NCBI RefSeq assembly: GCF_020149765.1
Contig: NZ_CP083809.1
Coordinates: forward strand, 124,001-188,000
DNA from: Pantoea agglomerans
Lineage (GTDB): Bacteria; Pseudomonadota; Gammaproteobacteria; Enterobacterales; Enterobacteriaceae
Length of the DNA: 64,000 nt
Direction of reading: 5' to 3'
Each line of letters begins with the position of its first letter. Within the stretch, counting starts at the first letter, position 1. Shown here one piece after another: positions 8,423 to 17,265 of the stretch. The notes under the pieces are model-generated. The model saw nothing but the letters and a program-made list of their open reading frames with translations. It had not been told where the DNA came from and did no database searches. Both the position numbers and the translations under genes were made by a program.

Positions 8423-9331
8423 ATGCGTCTGCGCCATATTGAAGTTTTTCAGGCGATCGCCCAGGCGGGCAGCATCAGCGGGGCGGCGCGGCTGCTGAAC
8501 GTGTCGCAGCCCAACGTCAGCCGCGTGCTCAACCATGCCGAACAGCAGCTGGGCTTTGCGCTGTTCGAACGGCGCGCGCAAGGCCTGGTGATCACCGCTG
8601 AAGGGCGGCGGTTGCTGCCGGAGGTTGACGCGCTTTATCACCGGCTGCAGGCGATTAATCAGCTGGCGGATCAGCTACGGCGCGGCGAAGGGCAGACGGT
8701 GCGCGTCGGCGCGGCGCACGCCTTTGGTCAGATGGTGATGGCGCCCGCGCTGGTGCGCTATCGTCACCAGGCGGCGGCGGTTAACGTCGAGCTGGTAACC
8801 GAACATTTTTCCACGCTGTGCCGCAACATCCTTGATGACCAGCTCGATTTTGCGCTGGTGTTTGGCCAGCAGGTCGACGCGGATTTGCTGGCGGAGCCGC
8901 TTTTTCACTCTTCGATGGTGGCGCTGCTGCCTCCCCATCTCCAGCGGGAAGCGCCGGTGTCGCTGGAGTGGCTCTGTGCCAATAATCTGCTGCTGATGCA
9001 GGCACAGGATCCGCTTGGCCGCGTGCTGCACCGCGCCCTTGACGACAAACGGCTCTATCCGGCCGTGTCGCTCTCGATTAAAACCTACTCCGTGATTGCG
9101 GATATGGTGCTGGCGGGCGGCGGCGTCGGCGTGGTCGATCTTTTTACCGCCTGCCGCTACGCCGATCAGCTGACGCTGCTGCCGATTACGCAGCCGTTGC
9201 CGTTCGAGGTCACGCTCATCAGCCGCCGCGATCGGCCGCAGTCGCAGTCCACGCTGCACCTGAAGCAGGTTATTCGCCATCGCCTGTGGGAAATCGCGCA
9301 GCAGTGCGAGGCGCGGCTGGCGCGCCCCTGA
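8423..9331 (+). CDS. LysR-family transcriptional regulator
   Basis: 302 residues. N-terminal winged helix MRLRHIEVFQAIAQAGSISG with the recognition-helix region LLNVSQPNVSRVLNHAEQQL, then a periplasmic-binding-like effector domain. ATG 8423 is three bases after the dipeptidase stop and begins the classical LysR N-terminus; a longer in-frame start at 8372 adds 17 residues that do not resemble the family. It is likely cotranscribed with the dipeptidase and likely regulates it and the importer, unlike most LysR genes, which are divergent from their targets. Confidence 0.9.
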   Translation: MRLRHIEVFQAIAQAGSISGAARLLNVSQPNVSRVLNHAEQQLGFALFERRAQGLVITAEGRRLLPEVDALYHRLQAINQLADQLRRGEGQTVRVGAAHAFGQMVMAPALVRYRHQAAAVNVELVTEHFSTLCRNILDDQLDFALVFGQQVDADLLAEPLFHSSMVALLPPHLQREAPVSLEWLCANNLLLMQAQDPLGRVLHRALDDKRLYPAVSLSIKTYSVIADMVLAGGGVGVVDLFTACRYADQLTLLPITQPLPFEVTLISRRDRPQSQSTLHLKQVIRHRLWEIAQQCEARLARP

Positions 9332-9412
9332 AAATAACTTCCCCCGTCTCGCCTGCTGGTCACGATTTCGCCGCCTACACTGAAGTGACACAACCCTATT
9401 CAGGAGCAGGTA

Positions 9413-10333
9413 ATGAGGCGTAAGGAACAACCGACGCGCTGGAAGAGCGGCGCGCTGCTGGCCGGGCTAGGACTGGGCGCAGCGGCAACCTGGTGGAGCG
9501 TTCAGCAGTGGCGACGTTTAAAACAGACGCCGCCCGTTTCGCCACGCAGCCATCACGCCGGGCTGGCCGGTTATTTTCAGCAGGTTGGCGAGTGGCGCAT
9601 GTTTACCCGCGTGACTCCCCACGACGCGCCTGGCCTGCCGCTGGTGCTGGTGCATGAGCTGGTGATGTCGGGGCGGCCGATGGAGGAGCTGGCGCTGGCG
9701 CTGAGCAACAACTACCGCGTGCTGGTGCCGGATCTGCCGGGGTTCGGTGCCAGCGTGCTGCCCGCTTCCGTGGCGGCGCTGTCGGTTGACGAGCAGGCCG
9801 AGGCGCTCTGGCAGTGGCTGCAGCATAACCAGCTGACGCGCGCTATCTGGATCGGCAGCGCCTCCGGCTGCCAGGTGCTTGCCGCGCTGGCGGTGAAACA
9901 TCCCGAGGCGGTTGCCGGGCTGGTTTTCCAGGGGCCGACGGTGGATCGCCACGCGCGCAGCCTGCTGCGTCAGGCCTGGCGCGGCTGGCGCAATGGCCGT
10001 CTCGAACGCCATCGCTCCGCCGCGTCGCTGACGCGCGTCGATCTCGCCAAAGCGGGCCTGTGGCGCGCCCTGAAAACCCACCGTCTGCTGTTGCAGGACC
10101 GTATTGAACACCGTCTGCCCTATATCAACGCGCCAACGCTGCTGCTGCGCGGCTCGCGCGATACGGTTTCGCCTGCGCGCTGGGTCGATGAGCTGGGCGC
10201 GCTGCTGCCGCGCGGTGAGGTGCTGACGCTGCGCGGCGGCACCCATACGCTGCACTATGTCTATCCGTGGAGCTTTCGCCACGCCATCCGTCCCTTTCTG
10301 ACGCGCATTCAGCAGGAGTATCAGGATGAGTAA
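9413..10333 (+). CDS. Alpha/beta hydrolase, membrane-anchored N-terminus likely
   Basis: 306 residues. A short hydrophobic helix near residues 14-30 (GALLAGLGLGAAATWWSV) after basic residues suggests a signal anchor. The hydrolase fold shows PLVLVHELVMSG (oxyanion region near 80), RVLVPDLPGFGAS, the nucleophile elbow IGSASGCQ (Ser near 145), the acid in LRGSRDTVSP and the base His in GGTHTLHY. Good AGGAG ribosome binding site before ATG 9413. The next gene begins inside it (8-bp overlap), so the two act together or at least are cotranslated. Substrate unknown. Confidence 0.8.
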   Translation: MRRKEQPTRWKSGALLAGLGLGAAATWWSVQQWRRLKQTPPVSPRSHHAGLAGYFQQVGEWRMFTRVTPHDAPGLPLVLVHELVMSGRPMEELALALSNNYRVLVPDLPGFGASVLPASVAALSVDEQAEALWQWLQHNQLTRAIWIGSASGCQVLAALAVKHPEAVAGLVFQGPTVDRHARSLLRQAWRGWRNGRLERHRSAASLTRVDLAKAGLWRALKTHRLLLQDRIEHRLPYINAPTLLLRGSRDTVSPARWVDELGALLPRGEVLTLRGGTHTLHYVYPWSFRHAIRPFLTRIQQEYQDE

Positions 10334-11717
10334 ACTGCCTAAAGGCATCGCCCGTTTCGACTCCGCTACCGCCATGCTGATGGCGCTGGCCCATACGCTG
10401 CATGATAAACCGGTCGACGACGGCGAAACCTCGCCGATACGCGATCGCCTGCTGCCATCGCTCGACCGTCTGCCGACCCGGCTGAGAGAGTGGGGCTACG
10501 CCGTCGGCGGCCTGGCGGAGGGCATCAGCGAGTCGCAGGCGGGGGATCTGGATGTTGAGGGCATCGCCGAATGGATGGTGAGCGAATACCCGGAGCAGGA
10601 CTATCCCGCCGCTTTTATCGGCTCGTCCAATGGCGCGCTGACCCATCTGGCGGCAGCGGCGGGCGCGCCCTGGCTGCCGCAAACCTTTCTCTGTCCGGTA
10701 CGCGCGGCGCACAGCGATCCCGACGACGCGCAGGCGGGCTTTGAGCAGGGAAAATCGGTCGCGGCGGCGCTGCTGGCGGCCTGGCCGCGTCTGGCGGTGC
10801 ACCATATCCAGGATCCCAATCAGGACCGGCAGCTGCTGGCCAGGATGCGCTACTTTCACCTCAAGCTGCGCGCGCTGCCGCTGGCTTTTAATGAATTTCT
10901 GATGCGCAGCCTGCCGGGCAACAGCACGCTGTTTATCAGCCACTGTACGCGGCAGTGGCCGGTAACGCGCACCAGCGACCGCTCTTTCTTCCAGTTCGGC
11001 GGGCCAGGCGGCGCAACCGAGAGCGACTATCTGCAGGGCGGCGGACGCGTCGCGGAGTTTCTGGCGCGTTCCGGCAGCGATCGCGAGCAGTGGGATGCAC
11101 CTGCGCCAACCGACACCGTGCCGGAAGCGGAGTGGGGCCTGGACGAGTATCTGAAGTCGCCGCTGAAAAAGCTGGCGGCAGATCAGGGCTGGCAGCTGCT
11201 GGAGATACGCTATCAGGACCCTGAGGCGCTGAGCTTCGTCGTGGCGGAGATCTACCGCGACTGGTATCTGGCGGCGGGCATCAACGCGACGCGCCTGACG
11301 GTAAGCAGCTATTTGCTGATGGATCCCTGGTGCACCATGCGTCAGCACGCCATTCCGTTCTGGCTGATGTCGGGCGCCGAGCCTTCCGCCGCCTCTCTGG
11401 CGCGCTTCCTGGATCGCCAGCCGCGCTATCGCGATATCGATATGCTGCTCTCTTCAACCGGGACGGAGAGTATCGGCCTGGCACCGCTCGACCGCTGGCG
11501 GGGGTTGCTCGATCGCGCGATGCATGAGGGGGCGTTTGTCGGCGTCGATACCGAGCGCTATCCGCATGATTTCGCCGCTTCCGCGCACTTCGACACCGCG
11601 CTGCGGGCGCGGGCGCCGCTCTTCGCGCCGCCGCCGCCCCTGAGTGTGGAAAAGGTGATTGCCGGTATCGAACGCTACGGCGCGCGCCACGGCGTGACGC
11701 TGCATAAGCTGAGCTAG
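10326..11717 (+). CDS. Uncharacterised 463-residue protein, possible hydrolase fold
   Basis: I do not recognise the family. Visible: IGSSNGALTHLAAAAG near residues 96-111 has the GxSxGA shape of a hydrolase nucleophile elbow (Ser-98 or 99), though here it is an Asn at the fourth position; no signal peptide or membrane helix is evident; the C-terminal third contains a proline run (FAPPPPLSVEKV). Its start overlaps the upstream alpha/beta hydrolase gene by 8 bp, so the two are a unit. Codon usage matches the neighbours. Function not assigned. Confidence 0.8.
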   Translation: MSKLPKGIARFDSATAMLMALAHTLHDKPVDDGETSPIRDRLLPSLDRLPTRLREWGYAVGGLAEGISESQAGDLDVEGIAEWMVSEYPEQDYPAAFIGSSNGALTHLAAAAGAPWLPQTFLCPVRAAHSDPDDAQAGFEQGKSVAAALLAAWPRLAVHHIQDPNQDRQLLARMRYFHLKLRALPLAFNEFLMRSLPGNSTLFISHCTRQWPVTRTSDRSFFQFGGPGGATESDYLQGGGRVAEFLARSGSDREQWDAPAPTDTVPEAEWGLDEYLKSPLKKLAADQGWQLLEIRYQDPEALSFVVAEIYRDWYLAAGINATRLTVSSYLLMDPWCTMRQHAIPFWLMSGAEPSAASLARFLDRQPRYRDIDMLLSSTGTESIGLAPLDRWRGLLDRAMHEGAFVGVDTERYPHDFAASAHFDTALRARAPLFAPPPPLSVEKVIAGIERYGARHGVTLHKLS

Positions 11718-11740
11718 CCGGGCAGGGCGCCCGGCCCTTT
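11717..11740. terminator. Hairpin between convergent genes
   Basis: A 7-bp GC stem GCCGGGC (11717-11723) / GCCCGGC (11729-11735) followed by a short T run lies between the hypothetical gene and lgoT. Probable terminator for the rightward unit; the T run is short, so efficiency is uncertain. Confidence 0.5.
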
Positions 11741-11744
11741 ACGG

Positions 11745-13097
11745 CTAAACGCCGTCGGTGATCGGCTTGCGCACCAGCACCAGATAGGCGAGGGCGCCCA
11801 CCACGGCGATCCCGGCGCAGATCATCAGCGCGAGGCTGAACGACTGGGTGGTATCGAGCACCCAGCCGGTAATGACCGGCGCGAAGGAGGCGAACACAAA
11901 GCTGGCGAAGTTCTGAATGCTGCCGACCGAAGCGGTCATGCGCGCCGTAACGTTGGCGTGGATCAGACCCCAGCAGGAGGTGCCCGCGAAGTGGATGCAG
12001 AACAGCGCCATACCGATCAGCGTCACGGCGCTGGTGGTGTCGGTTGCGCGCGTCACGAAGGCGGTAAAGGCCGCCGACAGTAGCATGCCGGTGATAATGC
12101 ACACTTTGCGCGTCTTCACCGCATCAAAGCCGCGACGCACCAGTGCATCCACCGCATAGCCGTTAAGCAGCATGCCCGCCGCGCCGAACAGGAAAGGAAT
12201 TGCCGCCAGCAGGCCGGTGCTCTTCAGATCCAGGTGGTAGGTCGACTGCAGATAGCCCGGCAGCCAGGCGATATAGAGCCAGGCGGTATAGTTGATGCCG
12301 CTAAAGCCGATCATCATGCCCCACATGGTGCGCTGCTTGAACAGGCCGCGCCATTCGGCGAAGCTCAGCGGCTCCTGGCGCGACGCCACGCTGCCCGCCT
12401 GCAGATAGTGGATCTCCTCCGCGCTCAGCCTGTTGTTGTCGCGGTCGCGATAGATCATGTACCAGCCAATCGCCAGAAACATACCGAGCACGCCGATGGT
12501 GATAAACATGCCGCGCCAGCCGAACGCCAGCATCATCGCAGCCAGCACCGGCGGCGCCACCGACAGGCCAATCATCGAGGCGGCGTTAAAGAAGCCCATC
12601 GGCATGCCGCGGTCTTTAATGTTGAACCAGTCGTTGATCACCTTCACGCCGCACGGGTTCATCGGCGCTTCGCCGATGCCGAGGCCGATTCGCACCAGAA
12701 TAAACTGGGTGAAGTTATGCACCAGCCCGGCCGCCGCCTGAAACAGCGACCAGACAAACATGCCGAGGCCTAACATAATGCGCGGGCCTTTACGATCCAG
12801 CAGCGCGCCGCAGGGCAGCTGCGCCAGCCCGTACGCCAGCGAAAAGGCGGAGAGCAGCATGCCGATTTCGGTGGCGTTCAGCCCCAGCTCTTCGCGGATG
12901 GTCATATTGGCCACCGAGAGCGAACTGCGGTCCAGATAGTTAATGATGGCTGCAAACAGCAGCAGCAGCATGGCGGTGATCTGAATCTTGCGAATGCGCG
13001 GCGAACGCACGATATCGCTGCGCGCCGGCACATACTCCTGGCCAGGCTGCGCGCCGACGGCCGGCTTTTTAACGTCGCGGATTGAGGTATTTTCCAT
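11745..13097 (-). CDS. lgoT: L-galactonate transporter LgoT (MFS, ACS family)
   Basis: 450 residues, 12-helix major facilitator. The anion:cation symporter signature INYLDRSSLSVAN lies near residue 50, with QLPCGALLDRKGPR and GEAPMNPCGVKVINDWF afterwards. From memory these stretches are nearly the same in E. coli LgoT (YjjL). With lgoR and lgoD alongside, L-galactonate uptake with protons is the expected role. Good identification, but ACS paralogues carry other sugar acids, so the context is part of the argument. Confidence 0.85.
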   Translation of the reverse strand: MENTSIRDVKKPAVGAQPGQEYVPARSDIVRSPRIRKIQITAMLLLLFAAIINYLDRSSLSVANMTIREELGLNATEIGMLLSAFSLAYGLAQLPCGALLDRKGPRIMLGLGMFVWSLFQAAAGLVHNFTQFILVRIGLGIGEAPMNPCGVKVINDWFNIKDRGMPMGFFNAASMIGLSVAPPVLAAMMLAFGWRGMFITIGVLGMFLAIGWYMIYRDRDNNRLSAEEIHYLQAGSVASRQEPLSFAEWRGLFKQRTMWGMMIGFSGINYTAWLYIAWLPGYLQSTYHLDLKSTGLLAAIPFLFGAAGMLLNGYAVDALVRRGFDAVKTRKVCIITGMLLSAAFTAFVTRATDTTSAVTLIGMALFCIHFAGTSCWGLIHANVTARMTASVGSIQNFASFVFASFAPVITGWVLDTTQSFSLALMICAGIAVVGALAYLVLVRKPITDGV

Positions 13098-13264
13098 GGC
13101 ATACTCCCGTAGCGGGGTCGTTATCGTTATCAGAGGTCAGAGAACATAGCGGCTCAGCGGCTCGCCATGAGTTGCAGTCGAGACTAGAAGCAATGCCGCC
13201 GGGATGTTGCGAAGATGTTTCTGATTCGTGCGGGAGCTAATGCTTTGCGGTTTTTAATCGGTTT

Positions 13265-14167
13265 TTAATTGTACTGCTGAATTGAGCGCGCCATAGAGAG
13301 GCGGGAAGTTGCCAGATGGGTATGCAGCGCCAGCAGGGCATCGACATCCTGACGGCTAATCAGCGCGGCAAGCAGCGCCATATGCTCCTCCAGCGCTACG
13401 ATATTGCGCTGCTTGAGATCGCGCTCGTCCCACTGATAATGCGAATGAAAAATAACCGAAATAATCTCCAGCGAGTGGTTAAAAAAGGGGTTGTTGGCGG
13501 CAGAAAGGATCAGCGAATGCAGCTCTTTATCCAGCGCGGCGAACTGGCGATAGTCGCTGGCGATGGTATCGCGCAGGGCGCGGTGGCGATCGAGCAGATC
13601 GCGCGCCTGGATCCAGCGCTCATCCTGCGGCGGCAGGTTGAGAAACCGCGTCAGGGCGTGCGTTTCCAGCATCTCGCGCAGCTCAAACAGCTTGTCGGCG
13701 TAGTCGAGGGTAAACTTTTTCATGCGCCAGCGGCCGCGCCTGACCGGCTCCAGCAGATCGTAACGCATAAAGCGCAGCAGAAACTCGCGCACCACCACCG
13801 GACTGACCCTGACCCGCTGCGCCAGCTGTAGCTCGCTAAAGGCGTCGCCGGGCGCGAGCTGGCGCTGGTTGATCATCTCGAAAAATGCCTGCTCGAACTG
13901 GCTCGCCTGCTGCTCAATCGGCGAGGTCAGTTCGCTGAAGCCATCCTCCTCCTGCGGCTGCCGCACGATCACATAGGTTCCCGCCACCTTTTCCAGCACG
14001 CCGCACTGCGTCAGATAGTGCAGCGCGTGGCGCACCGTGGTACGGCTGATATTGAACATCTCCGCCAGTGCCGCCTGGGCGGGCAGCGGCGAACGGATAT
14101 GGCGCTGGGCGATCCCTTCCAGCATCTGGTTAATCACGTTCTGGCGCAGATTCAGATTTCGGCTCAC
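13265..14167 (-). CDS. lgoR: GntR/FadR-type regulator LgoR with two DNA-binding-like domains
   Basis: 300 residues. Residues about 1-70 form a GntR winged helix (LAEMFNISRTTVRHALHYLT), and a second GntR-like winged helix follows at about 85-155 (SELQLAQRVRVSPVVVREFL); the rest is a helical FCD effector domain (LFELREMLETHALTRFL, with a metal/ligand site around HSLILSAANNPFF). E. coli LgoR (YjjM), of similar length, sits in the same position beside lgoD and lgoT. It likely controls lgoT on its own strand and lgoD, transcribed divergently, in response to the sugar acid. Confidence 0.82.
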   Translation of the reverse strand: MSRNLNLRQNVINQMLEGIAQRHIRSPLPAQAALAEMFNISRTTVRHALHYLTQCGVLEKVAGTYVIVRQPQEEDGFSELTSPIEQQASQFEQAFFEMINQRQLAPGDAFSELQLAQRVRVSPVVVREFLLRFMRYDLLEPVRRGRWRMKKFTLDYADKLFELREMLETHALTRFLNLPPQDERWIQARDLLDRHRALRDTIASDYRQFAALDKELHSLILSAANNPFFNHSLEIISVIFHSHYQWDERDLKQRNIVALEEHMALLAALISRQDVDALLALHTHLATSRLSMARSIQQYN

Positions 14168-14304
14168 GGGCGCTCTCCGGGTTTTTATTTATTAAAAACC
14201 ATTCAAATCCCAAAAAAAACGCCGTGCCTCACAGATCGCGCGGGCAAAACAGCCGCTCTGTGATCAATTCGTCATAACTGCGGCAGGACAACCGGAGAAC
14301 CACC
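14168..14304. promoter_or_regulatory. lgoR-lgoD divergent promoter region
   Basis: 137 bp between divergent lgoR and lgoD. It contains an A-rich stretch near 14205-14220. It should hold the promoters of both genes and the LgoR operator; no operator sequence can be named with confidence. Confidence 0.45.
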
Positions 14305-15333
14305 ATGACAACAATGAAAACCCTGGTCATCGCTGAACCTAAAAAAATGGTCTGGACCACGCGCGAGCAGCCTGCGCCTGCGGCGGGCGAGGCGCTGATT
14401 AAAATCATCGCCGCCGGCATTTGCGGCACCGATATCCACGCCTGGGCGGGCAACCAGCCTTTCTTCAGCTATCCACGCGTGCTGGGACATGAGCTGTGCG
14501 GCGAAGTCGTGGCGCTGGGCGACGGCGCGGAAGGGGTTGAGCCAGGCCAGCGCGTGGCGCTGATCCCCTATATCTCCTGCCTGCGCTGCGACGCCTGCCA
14601 GAGCGGCAAGACCAACTGCTGCGAAAAGATCTCTGTTATCGGCGTGCATCAGGATGGCGGCTTTTGCGAGTATCTCGCGGTGCCGGCCGGTAATCTGCTG
14701 CAGGTAGAGGAGGTCGCGCCGGAAGCGGCCGCGCTGATTGAGCCGTTCGCCATCAGCGCGCATGCGGTGCGTCGGGCAAGCGTCGGCGCGGATGAGGATG
14801 TGCTGGTGGTGGGCGCGGGGCCAATCGGGCTGGGCGTGGCGGCGATTGCGGCGGCGGCAGGCGCTCAGGTCGTGGTGGCGGACACCAGCGCGTTTCGCCG
14901 CGCGCACGTTGCCAAAGAGCTGGGCCTGACGGCGCTCGATCCAACGCGCGATGATTTTTACGATGCGCTGCGCGCGCAGTTTAACGGCAGGCTGGCGCTG
15001 AAGGTAATCGACGCGACCGGCAGCCCTGCGGCGATGAACAACGCGGTCAACCTGATGCGCCACGGCGGTACCGTGGTCTATGTCGGCCTGCATAAAGGCG
15101 ATCTGACCATCCCGGACAGCGAGTTCCACAAGAAAGAGAGCACCTTAATGGGCAGCCGCAACGCGACGCGCGAAGACTTCGATCGCGTGCGCGACCTGAT
15201 GGCGAGCGGCCAGCTGCGCGCTGGCATGATGCTCAACGCGCACTTCGCCTTCTCGACGCTGGCGGAAAGTTTCGAGCCACAGGTGATCAACAACCGCGAG
15301 CTGATTAAGGGCGTTATTCACTTCGATCGCTAA
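14305..15333 (+). CDS. lgoD: L-galactonate 5-dehydrogenase LgoD (zinc-type)
   Basis: 342 residues, medium-chain zinc dehydrogenase. Catalytic zinc ligands sit in GICGTDIHAWAG and GHELCGEVV; the structural-zinc cysteines in CLRCDACQSGKTNCC; the NAD-binding loop is VVGAGPIGLGVA near 165. Segments such as NQPFFSYPRVLGHE, EKISVIGVHQDGGF and NNRELIKGVI match E. coli LgoD (YjjN) as I remember it. It oxidises L-galactonate at C5, feeding the tagaturonate branch of hexuronate catabolism. A long leader-free ATG at 14305; stop overlaps the convergent nucleoside hydrolase by 20 bp. Confidence 0.88.
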   Translation: MTTMKTLVIAEPKKMVWTTREQPAPAAGEALIKIIAAGICGTDIHAWAGNQPFFSYPRVLGHELCGEVVALGDGAEGVEPGQRVALIPYISCLRCDACQSGKTNCCEKISVIGVHQDGGFCEYLAVPAGNLLQVEEVAPEAAALIEPFAISAHAVRRASVGADEDVLVVGAGPIGLGVAAIAAAAGAQVVVADTSAFRRAHVAKELGLTALDPTRDDFYDALRAQFNGRLALKVIDATGSPAAMNNAVNLMRHGGTVVYVGLHKGDLTIPDSEFHKKESTLMGSRNATREDFDRVRDLMASGQLRAGMMLNAHFAFSTLAESFEPQVINNRELIKGVIHFDR

Positions 15334-16240
15334 GGGTGCGAAAGAAGTGGTCGCGCACCTGTTCGGCGTCGACCCCCAGCGCCACGCGCTGGGCGGGCAG
15401 ATGGCGAAACGGATCCTCCCGCGACGCCAGCGCGCTCAGCTTACGCACCGTTTGCCCGCGCGCGATGCCCTCGGTGATAACGCGCAGCGGCCCTTCGCTC
15501 AGCTGAAACGCCTCGGGCTGGCAGAGCCAGGCGATCGCCAGCGTATCGTGCAGCGCCATGCCGTCGAAGCCCTCTTTTTGCAGGCTGTAGGCAAGATAGG
15601 GCCGCACGATGGCGCTCAGCACAGGCTGGTTAAGCTGTTGCACTTCCTTGCCGCTGATCAGCACCTTGTGCGTCACGTCGAGCGGCATCACCACGATGTT
15701 TAGCGCCGAGCTGAGCACCTGATCGGCGGCGTGCGGATCTTTCCAGATATTGAACTCGGCGAAGGGGGTGACGTTGCCGCTGTGGCCGTCGGTGCCGAAG
15801 GCACCGCCCATAATCACCAGCTCTTTCACCAGCGGGATAATATCGGGCGCCTGATTGATGGCGCTGGCGATATTGGTCAGCGGGCCAATCGCCACCAGCG
15901 TCACCTCATGCGGCCGCGCGCGCACGCTGTCGATAATAAAGGGCACCGCGTCCGGCGCGGCGTCGCTGTAGGGGTTGGCAAACGCGTCACCCAGGCCATC
16001 TTCGCCGTGCAGCTTCGCCGGCTCGCTGGGTGCCAGCGCCAGCGGGCGCGAACAGCCGCGATAGACCGGGGCGTCGATCCGCATCCTGTCGCAAAACAGG
16101 CGAGCGTTTTTTACCGCCTGGCCCACCGCCACGTTGCCGAACACCGTTGTGATGCCCAGCAGCCGCTGCGTGCGCGCCGCGTAAGCCAGCGCGAAGGCGT
16201 CATCTACGCCGATATCGGTATCGAAAATCAGAGTGCGCAT
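15314..16240 (-). CDS. Nucleoside hydrolase (IUNH family)
   Basis: 308 residues. The calcium-binding hallmark DTDIGVDDAFA is at residues 7-17; GPLTNIASAI near 112, and the C-terminal catalytic His/Asp in GMALHDTLAIAW complete the family. These enzymes split the N-glycosidic bond of ribonucleosides for salvage. ATG 16240 was preferred over 16282 because AAGGAG lies 6 bases upstream and the protein then starts right at the first beta strand (MRTLIFDTD). Base specificity (RihA/B/C-like) not decidable. Confidence 0.88.
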   Translation of the reverse strand: MRTLIFDTDIGVDDAFALAYAARTQRLLGITTVFGNVAVGQAVKNARLFCDRMRIDAPVYRGCSRPLALAPSEPAKLHGEDGLGDAFANPYSDAAPDAVPFIIDSVRARPHEVTLVAIGPLTNIASAINQAPDIIPLVKELVIMGGAFGTDGHSGNVTPFAEFNIWKDPHAADQVLSSALNIVVMPLDVTHKVLISGKEVQQLNQPVLSAIVRPYLAYSLQKEGFDGMALHDTLAIAWLCQPEAFQLSEGPLRVITEGIARGQTVRKLSALASREDPFRHLPAQRVALGVDAEQVRDHFFRTLSDRSE

Positions 16241-16386
16241 AACCTTCTCCTTAAAGCAGAAATCTGTGAATGATTGCATCACTATTCTCTGCGCGTGCTG
16301 AATAGAAATTGACCAGCAAACATCATGTCTTTAGACTAACAAAGCACGATCGCTGGCGAGTAACTTGACCAACTAACAGAGGTTTT

Positions 16387-16656
16387 ATGCACAAGTTGAA
16401 CCTTTACGAGGCAAAAACGCATTTTTCTAAACTCATAGCGCATGTAGCGGCTACAGGTGAGGAATATATTATCGCCCGAAACGGTCAGCCGATGGCGAAG
16501 CTCGTTCCTCTGACTCCGGCTGAGAAAACGCCGCGCATCGGGTTTATGAAAGAGAAGGGCGAAATCAGCGTGCCAGACAACTTTAACCAACTGCACGCCG
16601 ACAAGATTGAAGCGCTGTTTTACGGGAATAGCGAGCATGGCACCAGGGAAGAATAA
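16387..16656 (+). CDS. Phd/YefM-type antitoxin
   Basis: 89 residues. The Phd/YefM DNA-binding fold shows as MHKLNLYEAKTHFSKLI, then EEYIIARNGQPMAKLVPL; the acidic tail (residues 55-89) would wrap the toxin. AGAGG ribosome binding site before ATG 16387. It overlaps the PIN-domain toxin gene by 20 bp, the usual antitoxin-first order, and should repress its own operon. Lower GC than its neighbours. Confidence 0.88.
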   Translation: MHKLNLYEAKTHFSKLIAHVAATGEEYIIARNGQPMAKLVPLTPAEKTPRIGFMKEKGEISVPDNFNQLHADKIEALFYGNSEHGTREE

Positions 16657-17077
16657 AGCTTCTGCTTCGACAGAAGGCGGATATTTAATTGATACCCATG
16701 CCCTTATCTGGATTGGCTGGCAGCCAGAAAAACTCGCTACAGAGACCATCGCTATCCTGGCCGACCACAATAATCGACTTTATTATTCGCCTGCCTCAAT
16801 TCAGGAAATCGCTATCAAGGCCGATTTAGGTAAACCCGATTTTGGCTTTGATCCAGTCAGCCTGACTGAAGGATTAAAAGAGGCGGGCTATATTGAACTC
16901 CCCATTACCTCACGCCATGCCTGCTCCATCCGCAACTTACCAGAAAAGATGCATAAAGATCCTTTTGATCGTTTGCTGGTCGCCCAGGCTCGAGAAGAAA
17001 ATCTGATCTTAATAACCAATGATGAAAAGATTATTCAGTACTGCTCTGACTATATAAAAATTATTAAATGCTGTTAG
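16637..17077 (+). CDS. PIN-domain ribonuclease toxin (VapC type)
   Basis: 146 residues. PIN-domain acidic residues: Asp in YLIDTHALIW (near 19), Glu in SPASIQEIAIKADLG, Asp in KDPFDRLLVAQA and Asp in LILITNDEKI, forming a Mg2+ nuclease site. ATG 16637 starts inside the antitoxin gene; an in-frame start at 16607 is less likely because it would lengthen the overlap. AT-richer than the flanks, as is common for transferred toxin-antitoxin modules. RNA target unknown. Confidence 0.87.
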   Translation: MAPGKNKASASTEGGYLIDTHALIWIGWQPEKLATETIAILADHNNRLYYSPASIQEIAIKADLGKPDFGFDPVSLTEGLKEAGYIELPITSRHACSIRNLPEKMHKDPFDRLLVAQAREENLILITNDEKIIQYCSDYIKIIKCC

Positions 17078-17198
17078 AAGAGGTACGCTTTTATTAAAAA
17101 ACTCGCCGCGGCAAAGTCTCCAGAACCTGCTTTTTCGCCGCCTGCTGCTGGTCTGACCCGCTTGTCACTCCCGGTGCATCATCGTATTATCAACGCCT

Positions 17199-17265
17199 TA
17201 AGGTGATGGCGTTCCACCTTCCCTAACCGCCTGCTGGCGACCCCAGCGGCTGATGACGCCTGACA
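17199..17265 (+). promoter_or_regulatory. Fluoride riboswitch (crcB motif)
   Basis: The RNA matches the crcB aptamer: GGTGATGGCGTTCCACC (P1 with its loop), CTAACCGCC, a hairpin CCGC...GCGG with CTGG/CCAG, and GGCTGATGACGCCT. The pseudoknot GGCGT/ACGCC is intact. The next gene is crcB, the fluoride channel. Downstream, ACGCCTG (17256-17262) can instead pair with CAGGCGT (17284-17290), and GCCTGACA (17258-17265) with TGTCAGGC (17299-17306), so ligand binding competes with downstream hairpins: a plausible expression platform. Confidence 0.92.
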
